DNA of 64,000 nt from Nocardioides rubriscoriae (GCF_008087085.1 NZ_VIYJ01000009.1:270218-334217); one strand, 5' to 3'; counted from the stretch's first letter, positions 7,796-17,296 are shown. Notes: generated by a model not told the origin, from the sequence alone. Numbers and translations: made by a program.

Positions 7796-8826
7796 CGTCC
7801 GCCTCCTTGCTTCTTCTTGATCAGGTTGGGGTTCTGGGGTGGGCCGCCCGCGGGACGTTGCCCGGACTGACGCTGCGCCTTGGTCTGCCGCTTGGGCTGC
7901 GGACGCACCGATGGACGACGGTCACCCTCCGCCTCGCCCGAGGGGCCAGCGGCACCGGGCTCCTCAGACCCCTTCAGGTCCTTGCCCTTGGCACGGTCAC
8001 GGTCCTGCTTGGCCTTGAACGCCGGCGTGCCGGGCGCGGGGTTGTTGCGGATCACGTAGAACTGCTGGCCCATGGTCCAGACGTTCGAGGTCGTCCAGTA
8101 GAGCAGGACACCGATCGGGAAGGCCACGCCGCTGATGCCGAAGACCAGGGGCAGGATGTAGAGCAGCAGCTTCTGCTGCTGCGCGTACGGGCCACTCATC
8201 GCGTCGGCCGGCATGTTCTTGCTCATCAGCTGGCGCTGGGTCGTGAACGTCGTCGCCGTCATCGAGATCACCAGGATCACCGCGACGATCATCACGATGG
8301 CGTCCGGGGTCGGGCCCCAGGTCCGCGCCTCCCAGAACGACTCCGAGATCGGGATCTTGCCGAAGATCTTCGACTCGGCGAAGTCGGTGGCGCGAGCGTC
8401 GGTCAGGAAGCCGCGCCCGGATTGGTTCTTGGCGGCCTGGTCGAGGATGCGGAACAGCGCGAAGAAGATCGGCATCTGCAAGATGAGCGGCAGGCAGGAC
8501 GCGAACGGGTTGGTGCCCGCGTCCTTGTAGAGCTTCATCGTCTCCTCGCCCAGCTTCTGCCGGTCGTGGCCGTACTTCTTCTGCAGCTCCTTGACCTTGG
8601 GCTGGATCAGCTGCATGTTGCGCTGCGACTTGATCTGCTTGACGAACAGCGGGATCAGCATGATCCGGATGACCAGCGTCAGCCCGATGATCGACAGCGC
8701 CCAGGACAGACCGCCTTCAGGGTCGAGGAACGTGCTCAGGAGCTCGTGCCAACCGAGCAGGATGCCCGAGATGGCGTAGTAGAGCGGCGTCATGATGAAG
8801 CCGCCGATGTCGGAGAGGAAACCCAA
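7792..8826 (-). CDS. yidC: Membrane protein insertase YidC/Oxa1
   Basis: A 344-residue insertase that places proteins in the cytoplasmic membrane alone or with SecYEG. The YidC core shows the coiled C1 loop (QRNMQLIQPKVKELQKKYG), then LPLILQMPIFFALFRIL, and later a transmembrane segment near VLLYWTTSNVWTMGQQF. A basic Arg/Lys/Pro-rich tail could contact the ribosome. TTG 8826 is preferred because AAGGAG is 10 bp upstream. A TTG at 8835 overlaps the yidD stop but has only 1 bp to that site. Confidence 0.93.
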   Translation of the reverse strand: MGFLSDIGGFIMTPLYYAISGILLGWHELLSTFLDPEGGLSWALSIIGLTLVIRIMLIPLFVKQIKSQRNMQLIQPKVKELQKKYGHDRQKLGEETMKLYKDAGTNPFASCLPLILQMPIFFALFRILDQAAKNQSGRGFLTDARATDFAESKIFGKIPISESFWEARTWGPTPDAIVMIVAVILVISMTATTFTTQRQLMSKNMPADAMSGPYAQQQKLLLYILPLVFGISGVAFPIGVLLYWTTSNVWTMGQQFYVIRNNPAPGTPAFKAKQDRDRAKGKDLKGSEEPGAAGPSGEAEGDRRPSVRPQPKRQTKAQRQSGQRPAGGPPQNPNLIKKKQGGGR

Positions 8827-8831
8827 CGGAA

Positions 8832-9119
8832 TCAAGCTCCTTGCTGGTGGGTCGGACTACCGCGGTGGTGACCACGCGCGGCAGGGGGACGAGGGGGGCG
8901 CGGCACGCGGGGTGGCACTTTGTCGACACCGCCGGGCGCCCAGGGGTGGCAGCGCGCGACACGGCGCACAGCCAGCCAGGAGCCCTTGATGCTTCCGTGA
9001 ACCTCGACGGCCTCGAGCGCGTACGCCGAGCACGTGGGGTAGTAGCGACACACCTGGCCGTAGAGCGGGCTGATCAGCAGCCGGTACAGCTTGAGGACAA
9101 CGATGAGGACGTGCTTCAC
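8832..9119 (-). CDS. yidD: Membrane protein insertion efficiency factor YidD
   Basis: A 95-residue amphipathic protein that assists YidC. The family core LYRLLISPLYGQVCRYYPTC and SAYALEAVEVHG is intact, and CHPWAPGG follows. The Pro/Arg-rich tail is longer than the core needs. The start GTG overlaps the rnpA stop by 4 bp, which fixes it. Confidence 0.93.
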   Translation of the reverse strand: MKHVLIVVLKLYRLLISPLYGQVCRYYPTCSAYALEAVEVHGSIKGSWLAVRRVARCHPWAPGGVDKVPPRVPRPPRPPAARGHHRGSPTHQQGA

Positions 9120-9490
9120 ACCAGGACCTCGGGACGGAGCAACGACAGACGACGCAGGCACGAGTCGAGGTCAGCGGCCAGCTGCGCCCCCGGGGACGCC
9201 GCGGCCGCCGGAAGGGCACGCACCACCACGACCGCTCCGGCCGGGAGGCAGTCGAACCGCGCGGCGACCAGGTGCCGCAGGCGGCGACGTACGCGGTTGC
9301 GCACCACGGCGTTGCCCACGGCCTTGCTCACCACGAAACCCACCCGCGCCGACGACACGCCGGGCCCGGTGACGGACGGCGCCTCGAGGAGCAGGTGGGT
9401 GACGACGGTCCGGCCGGAGGCGCGACGACCTCGCCGCGTCGCCTCACGAAAGGAGGCGGCGTCGGTGACGCGGTGTGCTGCCGGCAGCAC
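9116..9490 (-). CDS. rnpA: Ribonuclease P protein component
   Basis: The protein subunit of RNase P, which matures tRNA 5' ends with the rnpB RNA. It has 124 residues. The RNR signature is NAVVRNRVRRRLR, and the N-terminal RVTDAASFREATRRG is typical. The start is GTG (LPAAHRV follows). It lies 57 bp after rpmH and is coupled to yidD. Confidence 0.94.
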   Translation of the reverse strand: MLPAAHRVTDAASFREATRRGRRASGRTVVTHLLLEAPSVTGPGVSSARVGFVVSKAVGNAVVRNRVRRRLRHLVAARFDCLPAGAVVVVRALPAAAASPGAQLAADLDSCLRRLSLLRPEVLV

Positions 9491-9547
9491 GACCGGACCG
9501 GAAGGCCCGCGACGGGGCGCAGAGCCTGGGTGCCTGAGCCGGGTGGC

Positions 9548-9685
9548 TCAGACGGCCAGGCTCTTGCGGCCCTTGCGGCGGCGGTCCGAGAGGATGGCGC
9601 GGCCGGCGCGGGTACGCATGCGGAGGCGGAAGCCGTGCACCTTGTGACGGCGACGGTTGTTCGGCTGGTAGGTGCGCTTGCTCAC
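9548..9685 (-). CDS. rpmH: Ribosomal protein bL34
   Basis: A 45-residue, strongly basic protein of the large ribosomal subunit. MSKRTYQPNNRRRHK and GFRLRMRTRAGRAIL match the family almost completely. The start is GTG with AAGGAA upstream. It is first in the rpmH-rnpA-yidD-yidC-jag-rsmG string and diverges from dnaA. Confidence 0.96.
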   Translation of the reverse strand: MSKRTYQPNNRRRHKVHGFRLRMRTRAGRAILSDRRRKGRKSLAV

Positions 9686-10172
9686 GGCATTCCTTCGTTG
9701 GTCGGTCCCGCGCTACGTAGCGCAGGTGTCGTACAGTCGCGGCCACCGGCATCGCGTGCCTGTCCAGACCCTGTCTGCGAGCACCGGGGTGCTGACGACA
9801 CGGCCCTGACGGCACCCTTCGACGCCTTGTGACCAACCAACGGTACGCGCTGGCTGGAGACAGGGTCAAACCACGCCCGTCGCGTAGCGCCCTGCCTGTG
9901 GATGAAGGGTTGCCCGGCGTCCGGCAGGCGGGTTACGTTTCAGGGCATCGGGCTTCCCCACCCTCCCCGCGCCACCGTTGTCGCGACAGCCGACGACGGC
10001 GGTCGTCTCGGCCGTCACAGGGCCGCTGACCTGCGCAAACAGTTGTCGGCTTGGCGGTGGAAGGTTCCCCGGCGCAGTTCCTCCACAGCAGCCGGTCCCG
10101 GTTCACACCCTGTGGACAAACCTGTGGAACAGTTCACCCGGGCACCATGAAGACGAGCGGAGCACCCTGACT
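9686..10172. other. rpmH-dnaA intergenic region, part of the origin zone
   Basis: This 487-bp region holds no convincing gene. It contains one perfect DnaA box, TGTGGACAA (10111-10119), a near match TGTGGATGA (9897-9905) and a weak CCTGTGGAA at about 10121. Divergent promoters for rpmH and dnaA must lie here. No strongly A+T-rich unwinding element is evident. Confidence 0.6.
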
Positions 10173-11702
10173 GTGGACGACAACGGACGCCTCGGAACCG
10201 ACCCCGACGAGGTCCCCGGACCCGACCGGCCCTCCCTCGAGGCGGCGTGGTCGACGGTGGTCGCCGACCTCCAACCGCACCAGCAGGCCTGGCTGCGCCA
10301 GAGCCAGCCGGTCCACCTGCACGAGACGACGGCCATCGTCGCGGTGCCCGACGACTTCACACGCTCGCAGCTGGAGGGACGGCTGCGCAACCAGCTCGAG
10401 GAAGCGCTGACCGTCCACTTCGGCCACGACATCCGCATCGCGGTGACGGTCAACCCCGACCTCGGAACGGTCATCCCCGAGGAGGCGCCCCGCCAGGTCG
10501 TCGAAGAGTCGACAAGTCGCTCCATCGACATGGCGGTGGCGGGCGACGGCTACGCGGACTTCGGGAGCCTGCCCCGCGACCGGGCCGACCGCACCGACCG
10601 CACCGACCGGGCCGACCGCACCGACCGCACCGACCAGGGCCACGAGCAGACGAAGTCGGCGCTCGAGACGCGGCTCAACCCCAAGTACACCTTCGAGACC
10701 TTCGTCATCGGTTCGTCCAACCGGTTCCCGCACGCCGCCGCCGTCGCCGTCGCCGAGGCCCCCGGCAAGGCCTACAACCCCCTGTTGATCTACGGCGACT
10801 CGGGGCTCGGGAAGACCCACCTCCTCCACGCCATCGGCCACTACGTGCGCAGCCTCTACACCGGGGCCAAGGTGCGCTACGTCTCCAGCGAGGAATTCAC
10901 CAACGAGTTCATCAACGCGATCCGCGACGACCGCCAGGACCGGTTCAAGCGCCGCTACCGCGAGGTCGACGTCCTGCTGATCGACGACATCCAGTTCCTC
11001 GAGGGCAAGACGCAGACCCAGGAGGAGTTCTTCCACACCTTCAACACGCTGCACAACGCCAACAAGCAGATCGTGCTGACCTCCGATCGCGCACCCAAGC
11101 GGCTCGAGGCGCTCGAGGACCGGCTGCGCAACCGCTTCGAGTGGGGCCTGATCACCGACGTCCAGCCCCCCGACCTCGAGACCCGCATCGCGATCCTGCG
11201 CAAGAAGGCGGCGATGGACCGGCTCACGGCACCGCCGGACGTGCTCGAGTTCATCGCCTCCAAGATCCAGACCAACATCCGCGAGCTCGAGGGGGCGCTG
11301 ATCCGCGTCACGGCCTTCGCCAACCTCAACCGGCAGGAGGTCGACATGACCCTGGCCGAGATCGTGCTGAAGGACCTGATCCCCGAGGGCGGCGAGCCCG
11401 AGATCACCGCGCCGCTGATCATCGCCCAGACCGCCGCCTACTTCGGGCTCAGCATCGAGGAGCTCACCGGCCCCAGCCGCGGCCGCCACCTCGTCATCGC
11501 ACGCCAGATCGCGATGTACCTGTGCCGCGAGCTCACCGACCTCTCCCTGCCCAAGATCGGCGCCCAGTTCGGCAACCGCGACCACACCACGGTCATGTAT
11601 GCCGAGCGCAAGATCAACCAGCTCCTGGGGGAGCGGCGCGCCGTCTTCAACCAGGTCAGCGAGCTCACCAACCGCGTCAAGATGCAGGCCCGCCAGTCCT
11701 GA
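10173..11702 (+). CDS. dnaA: Chromosomal replication initiator DnaA
   Basis: A 509-residue AAA+ initiator that binds DnaA boxes and opens the origin. Domain I (about 15-105) carries the DnaB/SirA-type interaction fold. A short linker follows with a DRTDR/DRADR repeat. The AAA+ part has Walker A GDSGLGKTHLL and Walker B LLIDDIQFLEGK. Domain IV ends with the DNA-binding signature GNRDHTTVMYAERKI. GTG 10173 is the first reasonable in-frame start, with CGGAG upstream. Confidence 0.96.
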   Translation: MDDNGRLGTDPDEVPGPDRPSLEAAWSTVVADLQPHQQAWLRQSQPVHLHETTAIVAVPDDFTRSQLEGRLRNQLEEALTVHFGHDIRIAVTVNPDLGTVIPEEAPRQVVEESTSRSIDMAVAGDGYADFGSLPRDRADRTDRTDRADRTDRTDQGHEQTKSALETRLNPKYTFETFVIGSSNRFPHAAAVAVAEAPGKAYNPLLIYGDSGLGKTHLLHAIGHYVRSLYTGAKVRYVSSEEFTNEFINAIRDDRQDRFKRRYREVDVLLIDDIQFLEGKTQTQEEFFHTFNTLHNANKQIVLTSDRAPKRLEALEDRLRNRFEWGLITDVQPPDLETRIAILRKKAAMDRLTAPPDVLEFIASKIQTNIRELEGALIRVTAFANLNRQEVDMTLAEIVLKDLIPEGGEPEITAPLIIAQTAAYFGLSIEELTGPSRGRHLVIARQIAMYLCRELTDLSLPKIGAQFGNRDHTTVMYAERKINQLLGERRAVFNQVSELTNRVKMQARQS

Positions 11703-12101
11703 GCCGAGCCGGCCCCACCGACCGCGCCGGCCTGTGCACCCAGGGGCCTCCAGGGTCCGAACTACACGGGGAGGATCTGGGGACAACCCGGGAGCCCGGC
11801 CCCCAGGCCCGGTCCCGGTGCACAGCCGCCGCCGGTTCGTCGCTCCGTCCTCCACAGGCCCTGTGCACGGCGATCGAGCGCAGCGACCTGCACGAACGTC
11901 CTTCCTCCACAGATCCCACAGCTGCTACGACTACGACGAACCTCCAGACATCACCTCCTCCGCCGAACTCCATCCGGCCCTCCCCCTGTGGACGGACCGC
12001 CCCGCGTGGCAGGATGCGAACCCGCCAGACCACCGTGCTGCTGCCAGCCGGACCCACACACCAGGCCCACCAGCCGCACCGTCACCTCGAAGGACACCCT
12101 C
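11703..12101. other. oriC: dnaA-dnaN intergenic region, presumed oriC
   Basis: In most actinobacteria the origin lies here. The 399 bp contain no gene. The boxes are degenerate: CTGTGCAC, GGGGACAAC (about 11779), TCCTCCACA-type sites (about 11846 and 11905) and TGTGGACGG (11987-11995). The region is G+C-rich throughout, with no clear A+T-rich unwinding segment. The call rests on position. Confidence 0.55.
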
Positions 12102-13238
12102 GTGAAGTTCCGAGTCGAACGCGACGTCCTCGCCGACGCCGTCGCCTGGGCTGCCCGCAGCCTGCCGGTCCGCCCGAGCGCCCCGGTGCTCGCCGGTCTG
12201 TTGATCGAGGCCAGCAACGACGGCCTCGTGCTCTCGACGTTCGACTACGAGACCTCCGCCCGCGCGACCCTGACCGCCGACGTCCACGACGAGGGACGTG
12301 CCCTGGTCAGCGGCCGGCTGCTCGCCGACATCTGCCGCAGCCTCCCGGCCAAGCCGGTCGAGATGGTCATCGACGGTGCCCGGGTCTCGCTGACGTGTGG
12401 TTCGGCGCGGTTCAGCCTGCAGACGATGCCGGTGGAGGACTACCCGACCATCCCGCAGATGCCCCAGGCCACCGGCACGGTGCAGAGCGACGTCTTCGCC
12501 CACGCGGTGGCCCAGGCCGTCACCGCCGCCGGACGCGACGACATGCTCCCGGTGCTCACCGGCGTCCGCCTCGAGATCGACGGGTCGACCATCTCGCTGC
12601 TGGCCACCGACCGGTTCCGTCTCTCCCAGCGTGAGCTCGGCTGGGAACCGGGCACTCCCGACGAGTCCCTGGCCGCGCTGGTCCCGGCCAAGGTCCTCGG
12701 TGACACGGCCAAGTCGCTCACCTCCGGCAGCGAGGTCACCATCGCGCTGTCGGCCGGAGGCACCGGTGAGGGGCTCATCGGGTTCGAGGGCGTCGGGCCC
12801 GGAGGCGTACGCCGCACCACGACCCGGCTGCTCGACGGGGAGTTCCCCAAGGTCCGCAGCCTCTTCCCGGCCGAGAAGCTCACCACCGCCCGCGTCGACA
12901 AGCAGGCTCTGATCGAGTCGGTCAAGCGTGTGGCCCTGGTGGCCGAGCGCAACACGGCGGTCCAGCTGCAGTTCAGCGACGGTGTGCTCACGCTCGACGC
13001 CGGCTCCGGCGACGAGGCCCAGGCCTCGGAATCGATCCAGGCGACCATCGAGGGCGAGGACATCACGACGGGGTTCAACCCCCAGTTCCTCCTCGACGGC
13101 CTGACCGCCATCGACGAGTCGGTCGTCGAGCTCGCCTTCACCCAGGCCTCCAAGCCCGTGGTCCTCAGCGGCATCACCGACGACGACTCCGACCCGGGGT
13201 TCCGCTACCTCCTCATGCCTCGCCGCCTGCTGTCGTAG
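12102..13238 (+). CDS. dnaN: DNA polymerase III beta subunit (sliding clamp)
   Basis: A 378-residue clamp that encircles DNA and tethers the polymerase. The three beta-clamp domains are readable, with family blocks such as LLATDRFRLSQRELGW in the middle domain and a C-terminal YLLMPRRL. GTG 12102 is set by CGAAGGAC 7 bp upstream. Length is normal for actinobacteria. Confidence 0.96.
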   Translation: MKFRVERDVLADAVAWAARSLPVRPSAPVLAGLLIEASNDGLVLSTFDYETSARATLTADVHDEGRALVSGRLLADICRSLPAKPVEMVIDGARVSLTCGSARFSLQTMPVEDYPTIPQMPQATGTVQSDVFAHAVAQAVTAAGRDDMLPVLTGVRLEIDGSTISLLATDRFRLSQRELGWEPGTPDESLAALVPAKVLGDTAKSLTSGSEVTIALSAGGTGEGLIGFEGVGPGGVRRTTTRLLDGEFPKVRSLFPAEKLTTARVDKQALIESVKRVALVAERNTAVQLQFSDGVLTLDAGSGDEAQASESIQATIEGEDITTGFNPQFLLDGLTAIDESVVELAFTQASKPVVLSGITDDDSDPGFRYLLMPRRLLS

Positions 13239-13287
13239 GGCACAGCGGCCCGACCCGCACCGCCCACCGCCACCCCCAGGAGCAGCC

Positions 13288-14202
13288 ATGCACATCGGAC
13301 TCGTCGGCCTCGGCAAGATGGGTGGCAACATGCGCACCCGCATGCGCGCCGCCGGCCTCACCGTGGTCGGCTACGACCGCAACCCCGACCTCGCCGACGT
13401 CGACAGCCTGGCGGCGCTGGTGGCGGCACTCCCGACCGACGGCCCCAGGGTCGTGTGGGTGATGGTCCCCGCCGGTGAGCCGACCCGTGCCACGATCGCC
13501 GAGCTCGGTGACCTGCTCGGCGACGGCGACCTCGTCGTCGACGGCGGCAACTCCAAGTACACCGACGACCAGGCCAACGCCGCGATGCTCGCCGAGCGCG
13601 GCATCGGCTTCGTCGACTGCGGGGTCTCCGGTGGGGTGTGGGGCCGAGACAACGGCTACGCCCTCATGTGCGGCGGGTCCCTCGACGACGTCGCCAAGGT
13701 GCAGCCCGCGTTCGACGCCCTCAAGCCCGAGGGCGGTGGCTTCGTGCACGCCGGCGCCAAGCCCGGCGCCGGGCACTTCGCCAAGATGGTCCACAACGGC
13801 ATCGAGTACGCGATGATGCAGGCCTACGCCGAGGGCTGGGAGCTGCTCGAGGCGGTCGACCTGGTCGACAACGTCACCGAGGTCTTCGACTCCTGGCGCA
13901 CGGGCACCGTCATCCGCTCCTGGCTGCTCGACCTGCTGGTCGCGGCCCTGGAGGACGACACCCACCTCGACCAGCTGCGCGGCTACGCCGACGACTCCGG
14001 TGAGGGCCGGTGGACCGTCGAGGCCGCCATCGAGCACGCCGTGCCGATGCACGTGATCGCCGCGTCGCTCTTCGCCCGCTTCACCTCGCGCCAGGACGAC
14101 AGCCCGGCGATGAAGGCCGTGGCGGCGATGCGCAACCAGTTCGGCGGCCACGCTGTGCGCACCGCCCCACCGGCCGGCGGCGACGCGAGCCCGACGACCT
14201 AG
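13288..14202 (+). CDS. gnd: 6-phosphogluconate dehydrogenase (decarboxylating), short type
   Basis: A pentose-phosphate enzyme that oxidises 6-phosphogluconate to ribulose 5-phosphate and CO2. It has 304 residues, typical of the short GndA/YqeC class rather than the 470-residue class. The nucleotide motif is GLVGLGKMGGNM, the substrate block is GVSGGVWGRDNGY, and the catalytic Lys/Asn lie in AKMVHNGIEY. The start ATG has AGGAG upstream. This position between dnaN and recF is conserved in actinobacteria. Confidence 0.92.
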   Translation: MHIGLVGLGKMGGNMRTRMRAAGLTVVGYDRNPDLADVDSLAALVAALPTDGPRVVWVMVPAGEPTRATIAELGDLLGDGDLVVDGGNSKYTDDQANAAMLAERGIGFVDCGVSGGVWGRDNGYALMCGGSLDDVAKVQPAFDALKPEGGGFVHAGAKPGAGHFAKMVHNGIEYAMMQAYAEGWELLEAVDLVDNVTEVFDSWRTGTVIRSWLLDLLVAALEDDTHLDQLRGYADDSGEGRWTVEAAIEHAVPMHVIAASLFARFTSRQDDSPAMKAVAAMRNQFGGHAVRTAPPAGGDASPTT

Positions 14203-14210
14203 AAGGCCGG

Positions 14211-14627
14211 CTAGACGGCCAGCACCAGCCGGACCGCCGCGAAGGCGAGCCAGACGCCGACGAACGCGACCGCCCAGGGCCGGCGTACGACGGCGTCGAG
14301 GTCGGGCGGTGGCCTGCGACGCGCTAGTGCGACGACGACGGCCACGACCAGGGCGAGGGCGGCGCCGGCGGCGACGACCCCGAACGGGTGCGCGGTGAAC
14401 GAGTCGTGCCACCGGCCGTGGGCCAGGTAGACCCACGATCGGGTCAGGCCGCACCCGGGGCACGGCAGACCGGTGAGGCGCCGGAACGGGCAGATGACCG
14501 GCCCGTCCTCGACGTGGTCGGGCGAGATGACGAACGCCGCGCCGAGCGCCGCAGCCGCCCCGGCCGCCACCAGCTGGGTGGTGACCGGGGCGAGCCCGCG
14601 GTCAGCGGAGGGGGCGGCCCTGCGCAT
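14211..14627 (-). CDS. DUF2752 membrane protein
   Basis: A 138-residue protein with three likely transmembrane helices. The DUF2752 signature CPFRRLTGLPCPGCGLTRS is complete, with its paired cysteines. The function is not established. The 5' end overlaps the upstream TM2 gene by 26 bp, so the two are probably co-transcribed. It converges on gnd. Confidence 0.85.
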   Translation of the reverse strand: MRRAAPSADRGLAPVTTQLVAAGAAAALGAAFVISPDHVEDGPVICPFRRLTGLPCPGCGLTRSWVYLAHGRWHDSFTAHPFGVVAAGAALALVVAVVVALARRRPPPDLDAVVRRPWAVAFVGVWLAFAAVRLVLAV

Positions 14628-15144
14628 CGGGGACCTTGCGCATCAGCACCAGGACGAGGTCGATGATCGTCCAGACGCCGAGGCCACCGCAGGTGAGCAG
14701 CTTGGCCACGCCGAGCCCGGTGTAGCCGAGGTAGAAGCGGTCGACGCCGAAGGTGCCGAGCAGCCACGACAGCAACGCCGTGGTCAGCCACTCCTTGTCG
14801 GAGTAGAGGCCGGGCACCTCCTTGGCCGGGAACCACTGGGCGCCGTTGTCGGCGCGCACCATGGTGTCGGGCTTGAGGTTGCCCGAGGTCGCCATCTGCG
14901 CCAGCTGGCCGATCTGCAGGGGACCCTGCTCCTGGCCCATCTGCGAGATGAAGTAGGCGCCGGGGGCTCCGTAGCCGGCCGGTGCGGGCTGACCGTAGCC
15001 CGGGGCGGGTTGGCCGTAGCCCTGCGGGAGCTGCCCGTAACCGCCTGGCTGCTGGCCGTAGGCCGGGGGCGGTGGGGACTGCGGCGGTGGTGCCGAGCCG
15101 TAGGGATCCGGCGGGGGCTGCTTGGCCAACGGGTCTTCACTCAT
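14602..15144 (-). CDS. GYF_2-TM2 domain membrane protein
   Basis: A 180-residue protein. Residues about 1-65 are Pro/Gln/Gly/Tyr-rich with repeated GYGQP units. Next comes a GYF_2-like domain (GAYFISQMGQEQGPLQIGQL). The C-terminal TM2 domain has two helices around GTFGVDRFYLGYTGLGVAKL. The start ATG 15144 is followed by SEDPLAKQPP. The TM2 family role is unknown. The gene diverges from recF. Confidence 0.85.
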   Translation of the reverse strand: MSEDPLAKQPPPDPYGSAPPPQSPPPPAYGQQPGGYGQLPQGYGQPAPGYGQPAPAGYGAPGAYFISQMGQEQGPLQIGQLAQMATSGNLKPDTMVRADNGAQWFPAKEVPGLYSDKEWLTTALLSWLLGTFGVDRFYLGYTGLGVAKLLTCGGLGVWTIIDLVLVLMRKVPDAQGRPLR

Positions 15145-15216
15145 GGCAGAACAGTAGGCCCCGTAGGCTCCGGTGGGACCGGACGCGCGGGCCGGCCCCA
15201 CAGGAGGATCGACGCA

Positions 15217-16446
15217 GTGCACGTCTCGCACCTGGCGCTGCACAACTTCCGCTCCTACGCCCTGGCCGACGTCCCCCTGGGCCCCGGCGTCACGGCGTTC
15301 GTGGGTCGCAACGGGCAGGGCAAGACCAACCTGGTCGAGGCCGTCGACTACCTCTCGCGGCTGTCCTCGCACCGGGTCGCCGGCGACACCCCGCTGGTGC
15401 GGGCCGGCGCCGAGCAGGCCGTCGTGCGGGCCGCGGTGGTCAAGGACGGCCGCACCGCCGTGCTCGAGGTCGAGATCAATGTCGGCAAGTCGAACAAGGG
15501 ACGAATCAATAAGTCGACATTGCCCCGGGTGCGCGACATCGTCGGGCTGGTCCGCACGGTCGTCTTCTCGCCCGAGGACCTCACGCTGGTCAAGGGCGAC
15601 CCCGCCGACCGGCGGCGGTTCCTCGACGACCTCCTGGTGCTGCGCACCCCCCGTCTGGCCGGCACGATCAGCGACCTCGAGCGGGTGCTCAAGCAGCGCG
15701 CGACGCTGCTCAAGACCGCCGGCCACGCCCGCCGCGGGTCGACCAGCCAGGAGTCCGCCCTCTCGACGCTCGACGTGTGGGACTCCCAGCTCGCCCAGGT
15801 CGGTGCCGAGCTGCTCGCGCAGCGCCTGACGCTCGTCGAGCACCTGCGTCCCTACGTGGGCGCGGCGTACGCGACCGTGGCCCGCGGCGCCGGACGCGAC
15901 GACGCGGCGATCGCCTACAAGGCCTCCTTCGAGCTGCCGCACGCGGCGACGGTCGACCCGGCCGCTCCCGACCGCGGTGAGCTGGCCCAGGCGCTACTCG
16001 CCGAGCTCGGACGCCGCCGCAACGACGAGCTCGACCGCGGGGTCTGCCTGGTGGGCCCGCACCGCGACGACCTGCTGCTCTCGCTGGGCCAGTCGGTGCC
16101 GCAGTCGCTGCCCGCGACCGGCGAAGGGATCGGGGAGGGCCTCGGGGAAGGGACCGGCACCCGGCTCCCGGTCAAGGGCTACGCCTCCCACGGCGAGAGC
16201 TGGTCCTTCGCGCTCGCGCTGCGCCTGGCCTCCTACGACCTGCTCCGCTCGGAGGGCGACGACCCGATCCTCATCCTCGACGACGTCTTCGCCGAGCTCG
16301 ACGCCGAACGCCGCACCCAGCTCGCCGCGCTCGTCGCGGGGGCCGAGCAGGTGCTGGTGACCGCCGCGGTGGCCGCCGACGTCCCCGAGGCGCTCGCCGG
16401 CACCCGCTACACCGTGGCCGGGGGAGAGGTGACCCGTGCCGACTGA
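15217..16446 (+). CDS. recF: DNA replication and repair protein RecF
   Basis: A 409-residue SMC-like ABC ATPase that helps load RecA at gaps. Walker A is GRNGQGKTNLVEA, the signature loop follows GYASHGESWSFALALRLAS, and Walker B is PILILDDVFAELD. A Gly/Glu-rich insertion (GEGIGEGLGEGTGT) precedes the signature. GTG 15217 has AGGAGG 9 bp upstream. It overlaps the downstream dciA-type gene by 11 bp. Confidence 0.95.
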   Translation: MHVSHLALHNFRSYALADVPLGPGVTAFVGRNGQGKTNLVEAVDYLSRLSSHRVAGDTPLVRAGAEQAVVRAAVVKDGRTAVLEVEINVGKSNKGRINKSTLPRVRDIVGLVRTVVFSPEDLTLVKGDPADRRRFLDDLLVLRTPRLAGTISDLERVLKQRATLLKTAGHARRGSTSQESALSTLDVWDSQLAQVGAELLAQRLTLVEHLRPYVGAAYATVARGAGRDDAAIAYKASFELPHAATVDPAAPDRGELAQALLAELGRRRNDELDRGVCLVGPHRDDLLLSLGQSVPQSLPATGEGIGEGLGEGTGTRLPVKGYASHGESWSFALALRLASYDLLRSEGDDPILILDDVFAELDAERRTQLAALVAGAEQVLVTAAVAADVPEALAGTRYTVAGGEVTRAD

Positions 16447-17011
16447 CGACCCGCAGCCCTCCGACCCGACCACGCCCGTCGACCCGAGCACGCCCGTCGA
16501 ACCGGCGCACACCGACGACGGGCTCGACCTCGCGCGCCAGGTCACCCGGGCGACGGCCGGCACCACGCCGGCCGCCCGACGCAAGGGGCCCCGTCGTACC
16601 CCGCCCCCGGGCGACGTACGACGCGGCCGTGTGTCGGGGGCCCACCCCGACGACCGCGACCCGCAACTGCTCGGGGGCGAGGTCGGACGGCTCGTCGACC
16701 GCGGGGGCTGGGAGCTGCAGCTGCGCATCCGCGGGGTCTTCGCCCGGTGGCCCGACCTCGTCGGCGACGACGTGGCCGCGCACTGCACCCCCGAGTCGTT
16801 CGCCGACGGCAGGCTCGTGGTGCGCACCGACTCGACCGCGTGGGCCACGCAGCTGACCCTGCTGACCCCCAGCGTCCTGCGCCGCCTCAACGAGGACCTC
16901 GGGCACGGCACCGTCACGATCCTGGAGGTGCTCGGCCCGCACCTGCCCACGTGGAAGAAGGGTCGGCGCTCGGCCCGTGACGGCCGGGGTCCGCGCGACA
17001 CCTACGGCTGA
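16436..17011 (+). CDS. dciA: DciA family protein (DUF721), helicase-loader type
   Basis: A 191-residue protein. The C-terminal half has the DUF721 fold (VFARWPDLVGDDVAAHCTPES ... LVVRTDSTAWATQL), which in many bacteria recruits the replicative helicase DnaB. The N-terminal half is Pro/Thr/Asp-rich and disordered. It starts with GTG inside the end of recF, so the two are translationally coupled. Confidence 0.85.
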   Translation: MPTDDPQPSDPTTPVDPSTPVEPAHTDDGLDLARQVTRATAGTTPAARRKGPRRTPPPGDVRRGRVSGAHPDDRDPQLLGGEVGRLVDRGGWELQLRIRGVFARWPDLVGDDVAAHCTPESFADGRLVVRTDSTAWATQLTLLTPSVLRRLNEDLGHGTVTILEVLGPHLPTWKKGRRSARDGRGPRDTYG

Positions 17012-17296
17012 ACGGGCCCGACCTGTGCCGACCCGCACCCACCCGGACCGGCTCGGAGCCGGTCCAGCGGCCCCGACGACGTATGGGGCCTTGGTCGAGG
17101 CCCTCCCAGGGCCCCTGAACGGCACCTACGGGCCGCTGAGGGCCGATCTCGTCGCAATCCTGTCCACAGCCGGACGCCCGGACCATGAAATGCGGCCCGG
17201 GAAGGGCTATTATGGCCACCGAGGTCGCGACCCTGGAGCCGCGACCTCCGTCATGTCCGGTCACCCGACCGGGCCCCCGTCGTGAAGAGGTCCCGC

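Noticed and set aside
8833..8835. TTG at 8835 as the yidC start through a TTGA overlap with yidD
   Set aside because: The AAGGAG site would be only 1 bp away, too close; TTG 8826 has proper spacing. The alternative cannot be fully excluded.
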